NCBI RefSeq assembly: GCF_014639795.1
Contig: NZ_BMGC01000029.1
Span: forward strand, 1-50,223
Source: Gordonia jinhuaensis
Lineage (GTDB): Bacteria; Actinomycetota; Actinomycetes; Mycobacteriales; Mycobacteriaceae
Reading direction: 5' to 3'
DNA: 50,223 bases
The notes under the pieces were generated by a model that did no database searches, was not told where the DNA came from, and saw only the letters and a list, made by a program, of their open reading frames with translations. Below are positions 42,931 through 50,223 of the stretch, piece by piece (the first letter of the stretch is position 1; each line of letters begins with the position of its first letter). The translations under genes and the position numbers were made by a program.

Positions 42931-44114
42931 CGTCGTTCCCGACGATGGTGGGACTCGACGTCGATCAGCGCCATGGCATCACGTGCCCGGGGCCGGAGAG
43001 TGTCCGCCAGCATGTCGACGTCGGCTGTCCCGGCACCGAGGTCGCGGACGATCACCTGATCGGGCTGCCTACGTACGCAGATCGTCACCTGTTCGGCGCC
43101 GGAATGCTTGGCGGCGTTGGTGATCGATTCCCCGATGAGTCCGACGATCTCCTGGCGCCGCCACGGTGGTTGCCGATCGATGAGTCGGCGCAGCATCGCC
43201 TCGTCGTCGATCACCGCATCGATGCCCAGCGCGCAGGCGTAGGCGTAGGCGATCAGATCGGAGATCGCCGTGGTGGTCGGCACCCGCTGCGCTTCGATCT
43301 CCTCGATCGCGCACAGGTCGGCGCGACATCGCGCACTCACAACATGCCCGTCGCTGACGATCGAGCCGTTGGCCACCGCACCCAGCGTGTTGATCACGGT
43401 GTCGTGCAGTACCCGGGACCGCCGGGTCGCGAGTTCCGCGGAGGCCAGGTCGCGGGTCAGCCGCTGATCGATCCTCCCCCGGTGCCGCTGGTGGGTGTCC
43501 GCCGTCTGCGCCACCTCACGCCAGACCGTCGTCAGAATCGACACGGCCAGCGTGGAGCAGACGGTGTACACGACGATGAGCAGCGAGTAGTAGACCGTGA
43601 GTCGAGACGGTCCGGCGGTCTCGGTGGCGTCCCACAGGGTGCCGGCGGAGTCGCAGAGGATGAGCAGGGCGGCCACCGACGTCGACAGCGTCACGGCCAG
43701 TGCGAGCGCAGCCGTCTGCGTGGCGAGCAGACCGGCGACGATTCCCACACACAGACACATGTTGAGCACGATCCGCAGTGCGGCCACATCCGATGTGTCC
43801 GGGCCGGCAACAGAGATCGCCGCACCCAGGCAGATCAGGATCCAGGTGCCCACCGGAAACCACACCGTCGCGCCGCGCCACACGGTCAACGCCCAGCAGA
43901 GCGCGTGAAGCGCGAACAATCCGACCATCAGTTGACCGTTGCGGAACGAATCGGCTGACGCCGCATACGCGACCAACTGGGCGACGGGCATCAGTGCGGC
44001 CCAGGACAATGCGCCGGAGCGCAACACGCGAGCGACCCCGCCGGCATACCCGCCGACCGCGGCCACCCGACCGGTCTGCGCGCTCGGTCGGTGCGAGATC
44101 ATCGGACCTGCCAT
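42927..44114 (-). CDS. Sensor histidine kinase (NarL-system type)
   Basis: A 395-residue membrane histidine kinase with about five or six hydrophobic segments in the first 195 residues and no large extracytoplasmic domain. The dimerisation/phospho-acceptor region has His237 in RRSRVLHDTVINTLGAV, the HisKA_3 arrangement. The ATPase domain keeps Asn333 in GESITNAAKHSGAEQ and Asp358-Gly360-Gly362 in VRDLGAG, so catalysis is plausible. The signal may be sensed in or near the membrane. It is the first gene of the operon; its stop overlaps the next start (GTGA). Its upstream region contains the DosR-like palindrome, 91 bases before the ATG. Confidence 0.85.
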   Translation of the reverse strand: MAGPMISHRPSAQTGRVAAVGGYAGGVARVLRSGALSWAALMPVAQLVAYAASADSFRNGQLMVGLFALHALCWALTVWRGATVWFPVGTWILICLGAAISVAGPDTSDVAALRIVLNMCLCVGIVAGLLATQTAALALAVTLSTSVAALLILCDSAGTLWDATETAGPSRLTVYYSLLIVVYTVCSTLAVSILTTVWREVAQTADTHQRHRGRIDQRLTRDLASAELATRRSRVLHDTVINTLGAVANGSIVSDGHVVSARCRADLCAIEEIEAQRVPTTTAISDLIAYAYACALGIDAVIDDEAMLRRLIDRQPPWRRQEIVGLIGESITNAAKHSGAEQVTICVRRQPDQVIVRDLGAGTADVDMLADTLRPRARDAMALIDVESHHRRERR

Positions 44115-44450
44115 CGCTGAACCCCCGTCTCGGTCCCTGGAGGTGCAGTTCCTCTCCGCCGACGGTTACAGATGCCCACGACCGGAGTGCGACCTGACGG
44201 CGAATTCGGGACCAAAGTCCCTGTCAGTGTGCACCGCCGACGGCGACGACGCGTTCCAGGATGAACACTGGGTGCCCCCTGCGCAAACATCCGGATACCC
44301 GCTCTGCCTGGACCAGCGATGATGCGGGGCGACCCGTTGCGTGACCCCCAAACTGCGGACGTGGAGACGACAACCGGTCACAGCGATGCGCGAGACCATT
44401 GAGCCACCCCACCCTCACCGCACCACCTTCTCGATCCAGGAGTGACGCCG
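44115..44450. other. Divergent intergenic region between the signalling operon and arcD
   Basis: 336 bases without a credible gene. It contains the DosR-type palindrome (44205-44224), the leader of the kinase gene (GGGGG near 44123-44127 on the minus strand) and the arcD ribosome site (AGGAG at 44438-44442). On the minus strand TGTAAC near 44164-44169 could be a -10 element, which would place the palindrome at about -60. No promoter for arcD was recognised with confidence. Confidence 0.5.
44205..44224. promoter_or_regulatory. DosR-type palindromic box
   Basis: TTCGGGACCAAAGTCCCTGT contains perfect GGGAC and GTCCC arms around CAAA and agrees with the mycobacterial DosR consensus TTSGGGACTWWAGTCCCSAA at all but four positions (one in the core and three at the right edge). 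DosR is the hypoxia/nitric-oxide response regulator, and arginine deimination is an oxygen-independent source of ATP, so control of arcDA is biologically sensible. The palindrome is also suitable for the NarL-type regulator encoded next to it. It is 91 bases from the kinase ATG and 227 from the arcD ATG. Confidence 0.55.
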
Positions 44451-46001
44451 ATGGCAACAGCGGAGTCTGCGACGACGACGCAGGAGACCGACCAGAAGGT
44501 CAATCTCCCCACCCTCACCGCGATGGTCGTCGGATCGATGGTCGGGTCAGGGGTGTTCCTGCTCCCTCGCCGGTTCGGCACCGAGACGGGTGTGTTCGGG
44601 GCGCTCATCGCGTGGGCGATCGCAGGCACCGGCATGCTGATGCTGGCGTTCGTCTTCCAGCGCCTCGCGGTGCGCAAACCCAGCCTCGACGCCGGCATCT
44701 TCGCCTACGCGAAGGCAGGTTTCGGCGATTACGTCGGTTTCAATTCCGCCTTCGGATTCTGGGCGTCGGCCTGTGCGGGAAACACCTCCTACTGGGTGCT
44801 GATCATGGCGACCATCAGCGCACTGTTCCCCGCACTCGGCGACGGCACCACGGTGCTGGCCGTGGTGTTGTCGTCGATCGGACTCTGGCTGTTCTTCTGG
44901 ATGATCAGTCGCGGCGTGCAGCAGGCCGCGATCATCAACCGGATCGCCACCATCGCCAAGGTGGTCCCCATCCTCGTGTTCATCGTGCTGGCCTTGGTCC
45001 TGTTCAACGGGGGCTACTTCTCCGACAACTTCTGGGGCGGAAACGGCATCGAGGTCGGGTCGCTGTGGACCCAGGTCAAGGGCACGATGCTCATCACGGT
45101 GTTCGTCTTCCTCGGCATCGAAGGCGCGAGCATGTACTCCCGCTTCGCCAAACGACGCGAAGATGTCGGCCGGGCCACGGTCCTCGGATTCCTCGGCGTC
45201 CTCGGCGTGTTCGCTCTCGTCACCCTGGTCTCCTACGGTGCGATGCCACAGGGCGAACTGGCGGCGATCGACCAGCCGTCGATGGCGTCGGTCCTCAAAT
45301 CACTGGTAGGTGAATGGGGTTCGGTGTTCATCCGGATCGGCGTGATCCTCTCGGTGCTCGGCGCCTACCTGGCGTGGACGCTGATGGCCGCAGAAGTGCT
45401 GTTCGTACCGGCACGCAGCAACGACATGCCGAAATTCCTGGCGCGCGAGAACAAGTCGGGTGCTCCGGTTCCCGCACTGCTCTTCGCAACCGGACTCGTG
45501 CAGATCCTGCTCATTCTCATCATCTTCGTCGATGACGGACTCGACTTCATGCTCGACCTGACCGCGGCACTGGCACTGCTGCCCTACCTGTTCGCCGCGG
45601 CGTACCTACTCAAACTGACCTTCACCGGCGAGACCTACCGCGAGCCGGGCGCCGACGGCGGCGCCCGGAGGAAGGATCTGGTGATAGCGGCGATCGCCGT
45701 GGTGTACACCGGATTCCTGGTGTGGGCCGCCGGTCTCGACAAACTGTTGCTCTCGTGCATCCTCTACGCCCTGGGCACCATCCTCTACGTGATCGCGCGG
45801 CGGGAACGGAATCTGCCCGTCTTCCGCCGCGCCGAGGCGGTCTTGTTCGTGGCACTCATCGCCGGCGCCATCGGCGGGATCATCTACCTTGCAACAGATT
45901 CCGAAGACATCTTCGAACACCCCGACCACGAGCGACATTCGTACTACGTCAACGACCCCGCCGATCATCATCACCCGGACGGACTGAAAGGCACCTCATG
46001 A
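44451..46001 (+). CDS. arcD: Arginine:ornithine antiporter, ArcD (APC family)
   Basis: A 516-residue amino-acid permease, probably exchanging external arginine for internal ornithine. About 12-13 membrane segments are visible. Family stretches are strong: [18 protein letters not shown] near the first helix, [23 protein letters not shown], and [20 protein letters not shown]. The C-terminus is unusual in being His-rich ([20 protein letters not shown]). The ATG at 44451 is set by AGGAG eight bases upstream; a GTG nine bases earlier is inside that site. The stop overlaps the arcA start (ATGA), supporting the arginine role. Confidence 0.9.
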   Translation: MATAESATTTQETDQKVNLPTLTAMVVGSMVGSGVFLLPRRFGTETGVFGALIAWAIAGTGMLMLAFVFQRLAVRKPSLDAGIFAYAKAGFGDYVGFNSAFGFWASACAGNTSYWVLIMATISALFPALGDGTTVLAVVLSSIGLWLFFWMISRGVQQAAIINRIATIAKVVPILVFIVLALVLFNGGYFSDNFWGGNGIEVGSLWTQVKGTMLITVFVFLGIEGASMYSRFAKRREDVGRATVLGFLGVLGVFALVTLVSYGAMPQGELAAIDQPSMASVLKSLVGEWGSVFIRIGVILSVLGAYLAWTLMAAEVLFVPARSNDMPKFLARENKSGAPVPALLFATGLVQILLILIIFVDDGLDFMLDLTAALALLPYLFAAAYLLKLTFTGETYREPGADGGARRKDLVIAAIAVVYTGFLVWAAGLDKLLLSCILYALGTILYVIARRERNLPVFRRAEAVLFVALIAGAIGGIIYLATDSEDIFEHPDHERHSYYVNDPADHHHPDGLKGTS

Positions 46002-47260
46002 CTGCACCCGCGTCGACCACACCCTCCTCGCAGTACGGGGTTCATTCCGAAGTCGGCCGCCTTCGGAAGGTTCTCGTCTGTGCGCCCGGGCTGGCACATG
46101 AGCGGCTCACGCCCACCAACGCCGACGAGTTGCTGTTCGACGACGTCCTCTGGGTGCAGAACGCCAAGCGTGACCATTTCGACTTCATCACCAAGATGCG
46201 TGACCGCGGCGTGGATGTGGTGGAGCTACACAACGCGCTGTCGGAGACGATGGACATTCCACAGGCGCGGACCTGGCTTCTCGATCGCAAGATCGTCGCG
46301 AACGAGACCGGCATCGGGCTGATCGGCGCAACCCGTCAGTTCCTCGACGAACTCGATTCCCGTGAACTGGCCCGGTTTCTGATCGGCGGTCTGTCCACCG
46401 TCGATCTGCCGATCGAATTGCGCCCCAGGTATGTAGCGCTCGCCAACGAGGCACACGGGGTGGGCGAGTACCTGATGCCCCCGCTACCCAACACCCTCTA
46501 CACCCGTGACACCACCTGCTGGATCTACGGCGGCGTCACGCTCAACCCGCTCTACTGGCCGGCCCGCCACGACGAGACCCTGCTGATGAAGGCCATCTAC
46601 GAATTCCACCCCGACTTCATCGGCTCGACGGTCTGGTGGGGCGATCCGGAAAAGAGCTGGGGCAGTGCGACGATCGAAGGCGGCGACGTTCTGATCCCAG
46701 GCAACGGCGTCGTCCTCATCGGCATGAGCGAACGAACCTCACGGCAAGCGGTCACCCAGGTCGCGGCCGCACTCTTCGCGGCCGGCGCCGCGACGAAGGT
46801 CGTCGTGGCCGGCATGCCCAAGCTGCGGTCGGCGATGCACCTGGATACCGTGTTCACCTTCGCCGACCGCGACCTCGTCTCGGTGTATCCGCGCATCGTC
46901 GACGCGATCACGTCCTTCACCCTCGTGCCCAGTGACGCCGACCCCGGGGTCGAGGTGATTCCCGAGAGCGACCACTTCCTCAAGGTCGTGCAACAGGCAC
47001 TGGGTCTCGACGGACTGCGAGTGGTGGAAGCCGGCGGCAGCGCCTACGACTCCGAGCGGCAGCAATGGGACAGCGGCAACAATCTGATCGCCGTGGAACC
47101 GGGTGTGGTGTTCGCCTACGACCGCAACACCTACACCAATTCGCTACTGCGCAAACAAGGCGTCGAGGTGATCGAGATCGTGGGCGCCGAACTCGGCCGC
47201 GGCCGCGGCGGTGGCCACTGCATGACCTGTCCGATCATCCGCGACCCGCTCAGCGACTGA
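45998..47260 (+). CDS. arcA: Arginine deiminase
   Basis: A 420-residue enzyme that hydrolyses arginine to citrulline and ammonia. Family landmarks: [15 protein letters not shown] at the start, [58 protein letters not shown] and the catalytic cysteine in [17 protein letters not shown]. It is coupled to arcD by a four-base overlap. Ornithine carbamoyltransferase (arcB) and carbamate kinase (arcC) are not in this window, so ATP production from citrulline would need genes elsewhere; without them the pair gives ammonia for acid defence or nitrogen supply. Confidence 0.94.
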   Translation: MTAPASTTPSSQYGVHSEVGRLRKVLVCAPGLAHERLTPTNADELLFDDVLWVQNAKRDHFDFITKMRDRGVDVVELHNALSETMDIPQARTWLLDRKIVANETGIGLIGATRQFLDELDSRELARFLIGGLSTVDLPIELRPRYVALANEAHGVGEYLMPPLPNTLYTRDTTCWIYGGVTLNPLYWPARHDETLLMKAIYEFHPDFIGSTVWWGDPEKSWGSATIEGGDVLIPGNGVVLIGMSERTSRQAVTQVAAALFAAGAATKVVVAGMPKLRSAMHLDTVFTFADRDLVSVYPRIVDAITSFTLVPSDADPGVEVIPESDHFLKVVQQALGLDGLRVVEAGGSAYDSERQQWDSGNNLIAVEPGVVFAYDRNTYTNSLLRKQGVEVIEIVGAELGRGRGGGHCMTCPIIRDPLSD

Positions 47261-47338
47261 GAGAACCCGTTCGGGCAATCGCCACGACAGCTGGTCGAGC
47301 TGTGCCCCCGCGACTGCCGCGCACCTTCGGCTCGGTGA

Positions 47339-47356
47339 TGCCATCGATATGGCATG
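47339..47356. repeat. 18-bp perfect dyad between convergent genes
   Basis: ATGCCAT and ATGGCAT are 7-base arms around CGAT, in the 111-base gap between the convergent arcA and permease-monooxygenase genes. It may be a bidirectional terminator or a protein site; no T-tract is present. Confidence 0.4.
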
Positions 47357-47371
47357 TCGTGGCGGAACATG

Positions 47372-50146
47372 TCAGGTCATGGTGGGTGCCTCCGACACGA
47401 CGACGGCAGGTTCCACCGTATCGTCGGCAGCCGATGGTGTGGCAGCGTGCTTTCCGATCGGCTCCGATCTCATCGACCAGTAGTAACCTTCGTCGATGTC
47501 CGGCCAGCCCAGACGCTCGCGCAGCTCGGCGAGATAGTCCATGTAGGCCGTGGCATCAACGTAAGAGGAGTGGCGCGGTGAATCGACATAGCGCACCCCA
47601 CCGCGCAGGTCCGGGTGGTCGTGGGCTTTGAGCCACTGCAATTCATCGCGGCAGACGCCGGTCTCGCGGGCGCGGATGTCCATGAGCACCATCTGCGCCA
47701 TCTCATCGAATCGCTTGTAGGCGGCATCGACGAACTCGATGAAACCAACGACGTAGAGGCCCTCGTGTTCCCGGCTGAAGATGTTCAGATACAGGTCGGG
47801 CCGTCCGCCCTTCCAGTCGAAGAGTTCCCTGTCGATGAAGGGGAGCTCGTAGGTGTACCCCGTCGCCATGATCACGTGGTCGACCTCGATACGCGTGCCA
47901 TCGGTGAACGTCACACCGGACGTGTCGAAATGCGAGATGTCGGGTTTCGCGACGAGGTCGCCATGCCCGAGATGGTGCAGCACATCGGTGTTCATGATCG
48001 GATGTGTCTCGAACGGGGCGTGGTCGGGCGCGGGCAACCCGAATCGGGTCAGATCACCGACCAGTTGGTCGATGATGTCGGCCGGATCCATGGTCATGGT
48101 CCCGCCGATCTCCGGCGGTACGAGCACCCCGGCGAGCAGGGCGTCGGTCGGGATGCCGGCGATGTACTTGGGCACATATCGATACCCGCGACGCACCGAA
48201 AGATAGGCCGCCTCAGCGTGAGTTGCCGCCGCACAGGCGATGTCGACGCCCGAGTTTCCCGCGCCGACCACCAAGACTGTCTTGCCGGCCAGCTCGCGAC
48301 CGCACCGGAAATCTCTGGAATGGCTCACTGTCCCGATGAAGTCGCTCATCCCGGGGTAGTCGGGCATCGAGCCATGCCAGGTGACGCCGGGAGCTGCGAT
48401 CACACCCGCATAGTCGCGCGTCTCTCCGTTCGAGAGGACAACTCGCCACCTGCCATCGTCGACCGGACTCGCCGAGATCACCTCCGTGTTGAACGTGACG
48501 GCATCCCGGAGTCCCCACTCGTCACCGAACTGTCTTATGTAGTCACGGATCTGCCGCCAACTCGGGTAGTCGGGCAACGGATACATGTACATCGGTGCGC
48601 CGTAGAACCCGCTGATGAACTTCGAGGTGATGAAGTGCGCCTCTTCGTACATGGGTGATCCGGTGTTGTCGATATCCCAGATCCCGCCGAAATCGGAGTG
48701 TCTCTCGAACCAATCGAAGGGCACACCCTCCTTGAGCATGGCACGTGCCATCACCATCCCGGCCGGCCCCGCACCGACGATGACATATGTGCTCGTGTAG
48801 TCGACCGGGGACAGCACGACATCGGTCCGCGGACGTAGCTGTGTTCTGGCGAAACGGAAATACGCTGACGGATCACGCTTGCGCAAGCGGACAACAACGA
48901 TGAAGCCGAGCACACCCGCCAGCGGCAACAGGTACGGAATCGAGGCCACCGCCGGACTCTGGGAATCGGTGAGGGTCGAGAAGTGTATCGCAGCACTCAC
49001 GAAGCCGATGACCAGACCGATGGTGGCCGCGACGGGCGCGACCACACCCGACCACATCTTCCGGTCATTGCGCCGCGCGAAGAAACCCAGCACCGCTGAA
49101 GCTGAGATCGCTTGGACCAGAATGATACCGAGAGTCCCCAGGCCCACCAGCCCCGCCGAGATGACCACATACGGGTCTGCACCTCCGAGGCCCAGCAATC
49201 CGACGACGACAACAGTGAGGACCGATATACACAGGCTGGCATAGTGCGGACTTCGATGGCGGGCATGAAAGGACGCGAGCCTCTTCGGCGCAATGCCGTC
49301 GGCCGCGATCGCGAAAGTGTAGCGAGCTGACGCATTGTGCAGAGCCAGATAGGACGCGAGAACACTGGTCAGCAGGAGAACGGCGCAAAGATCTTTGAGG
49401 AGCTCACCGCCGAATTCATCGGCGATGTTCAGAACGAACATGGCCGGATCGTGTCGCGCCTTCGCGACGGCATCGTGAGGACCGGCGGCTCCCACCATGA
49501 CCCACGTGGTGATGAAGTAGAAGATCGCGATCACCACGACCGAGATGTACGCTGCCCGTGGGATACTCCGCTCCGGATTTCGCGTCTCCTCACCGTACAG
49601 TGCAGCAGACTCGAATCCGACGTAGCTGGCGAAGGCGAACATGAGTGTGATCCCCACCGACGGCGCGAAGACCTCATGCGGGGCGAACACCGCACTCGGG
49701 AATGCGTGAATCCCTTTCCTGGCCATGATGATCAGGTCGAGAACGATGAGAACAGCGAACTCCGCCGCCATCAACACGCCGAGCACCTTCGCCGACAGGT
49801 CCACATTTCGGTACCCCAGGAATGCGACGACAGCGATCCCCACCGCTGTGAACACCCACCACGGCACATCGATGCCGATACTGGGGTCAGCGAGCGTCTC
49901 GTGGAAGAAATATCCGAATGAGGTCACCAATCCCATCGACAGTCCGGTGTAGGCCAGAACCGCGATGTACGCCGACGCACCGGCCACCGGCTTCCCCAAC
50001 CCACGCGCAACGAGGAGATAGAAGGCACCGTTGTTCGCGACTCGCCGGGTCATCGCGGAGAACGCGACGCAGAAGCACAGCAGAATGGCTGTCGCGATCA
50101 CATACGACGACGGGATGGCGGGGCTGGTGCACGAGTAGGTGACATC
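47372..50146 (-). CDS. Fused APC-family amino-acid permease and flavin-dependent monooxygenase, 5' end truncated
   Basis: One continuous frame of about 925 native residues joins two proteins. The N-terminal part (to about residue 450 of the open frame) is an APC transporter with about 11 membrane segments (FSAMTRRVANNGAFYLLVARGLG; FASYVGFESAALYGEETRNPERSIPRA). A linker of about 16 residues follows. From about 467 comes a class B flavoprotein monooxygenase: FAD motif GAGPAGM, fingerprint FIGTVSHSRDF, NADP motif VGAGNSG and MATGY. The first transporter helix is missing: upstream of base 50146 the frame runs into IS3 DNA and its only start (TTG at 50197) is inside the transposase gene. The native start and promoter are lost. 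The substrate is unknown; import followed by oxygenation is inferred. Confidence 0.85.
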   Translation of the reverse strand, partial: DVTYSCTSPAIPSSYVIATAILLCFCVAFSAMTRRVANNGAFYLLVARGLGKPVAGASAYIAVLAYTGLSMGLVTSFGYFFHETLADPSIGIDVPWWVFTAVGIAVVAFLGYRNVDLSAKVLGVLMAAEFAVLIVLDLIIMARKGIHAFPSAVFAPHEVFAPSVGITLMFAFASYVGFESAALYGEETRNPERSIPRAAYISVVVIAIFYFITTWVMVGAAGPHDAVAKARHDPAMFVLNIADEFGGELLKDLCAVLLLTSVLASYLALHNASARYTFAIAADGIAPKRLASFHARHRSPHYASLCISVLTVVVVGLLGLGGADPYVVISAGLVGLGTLGIILVQAISASAVLGFFARRNDRKMWSGVVAPVAATIGLVIGFVSAAIHFSTLTDSQSPAVASIPYLLPLAGVLGFIVVVRLRKRDPSAYFRFARTQLRPRTDVVLSPVDYTSTYVIVGAGPAGMVMARAMLKEGVPFDWFERHSDFGGIWDIDNTGSPMYEEAHFITSKFISGFYGAPMYMYPLPDYPSWRQIRDYIRQFGDEWGLRDAVTFNTEVISASPVDDGRWRVVLSNGETRDYAGVIAAPGVTWHGSMPDYPGMSDFIGTVSHSRDFRCGRELAGKTVLVVGAGNSGVDIACAAATHAEAAYLSVRRGYRYVPKYIAGIPTDALLAGVLVPPEIGGTMTMDPADIIDQLVGDLTRFGLPAPDHAPFETHPIMNTDVLHHLGHGDLVAKPDISHFDTSGVTFTDGTRIEVDHVIMATGYTYELPFIDRELFDWKGGRPDLYLNIFSREHEGLYVVGFIEFVDAAYKRFDEMAQMVLMDIRARETGVCRDELQWLKAHDHPDLRGGVRYVDSPRHSSYVDATAYMDYLAELRERLGWPDIDEGYYWSMRSEPIGKHAATPSAADDTVEPAVVVSEAPTMT

Positions 50147-50223
50147 TGATCTGGCTTGCCCTGCCGGGCGGCCTGGAAGGATGCCAGCTGTGCCCAAGCC
50201 CTATCCCCAGGAGTTCCGCGACG
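50147..50223 (+). mobile_element. Left end of an IS3-family insertion sequence
   Basis: From about 50147 (TGATCTGGCTTGCC...) the sequence is unrelated to the permease family and leads into a transposase start. IS3 elements begin with TG, which fits this boundary, but the other end and the target duplication are outside the window. Confidence 0.6.
50181..50223 (+). CDS. IS3-family transposase OrfA, N-terminal start (partial)
   Basis: ATG at 50181 after GGAAGG opens a frame to the window edge reading MPAVPKPYPQEFRD. PKPYPxEFRDD is the usual beginning of OrfA (helix-turn-helix subunit) in a common actinobacterial IS3 group. A GTG at 50190 (VPKPYP) is the alternative start. Only 14 residues are visible, so group and intactness are unknown. 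Confidence 0.7.
   Translation, partial: MPAVPKPYPQEFRD

Noticed and set aside
44399-45313. 304-codon frame overlapping arcD in another frame
   Set aside because: Shadow of arcD; Arg/His-rich composition and no domain.

Overview
The window reads as the chromosome of a high-GC, mycolic-acid-producing actinomycete (order Mycobacteriales). Gordonia or a close relative such as Williamsia is my best guess, but the sequence alone does not fix the genus. The basis is the core mycolate/arabinogalactan locus in the gene order known from Mycobacterium tuberculosis Rv3799c-Rv3818: accD4, pks13, fadD32, a Culp6-type cutinase, two mycolyltransferases, aftB, ubiA, a PAP2 phosphatase, glfT2, glf, a PGRP amidase, a HAD hydrolase, PlsC-type acyltransferases and the MBL-Rieske protein Rv3818.

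Layout. 1-102: tail of an IS630-family element whose end lies in the stop codon of a Tat-exported PhoD phosphatase (101-1816, minus). 2043-24303, all minus: envelope assembly. FadD32 activates the meromycolate chain, AccD4 helps make the carboxylated alpha-chain unit, Pks13 condenses them, and the mycolyltransferases attach mycolates outside the membrane. Glf, GlfT2, the PAP2 enzyme, UbiA and AftB supply galactofuranose and arabinofuranose for arabinogalactan and form a tightly overlapping five-gene operon. An F420-type LLM oxidoreductase and a DUF732 lipoprotein are interleaved.

24304-29614, plus: a block I do not expect at this position. It opens with an array of short inverted and direct repeats, followed by a type B carboxylesterase, a flavin/2Fe-2S reductase with a DesA3-like desaturase (cf. 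Rv3230c-Rv3229c), and a class III nucleotide cyclase. 29643-39381: the envelope theme resumes with a SpoIID protein and a PGRP amidase, both carrying LGFP-like repeats, then an esterase, the HAD hydrolase, two acyltransferases separated by a cyanase gene, and the MBL-Rieske protein.

39581-50223: an accessory region with an NhaC antiporter; a three-gene signalling operon (kinase, kinase-like protein without ATPase motifs, LuxR-type regulator); and a divergent arcD-arcA pair for arginine deimination. A near-perfect DosR-type palindrome lies between the signalling operon and arcD. Last comes a single reading frame joining an APC amino-acid permease to a flavin-dependent monooxygenase; its 5' end is cut off by an IS3-family element that runs out of the window.

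The strongest leads are the permease-monooxygenase fusion, the kinase/pseudokinase operon facing arcDA across the DosR-like box, the repeat array after glf, and a palindrome duplicated at 21-bp spacing in front of the desaturase. I saw no tRNA, rRNA, CRISPR array or replication origin.
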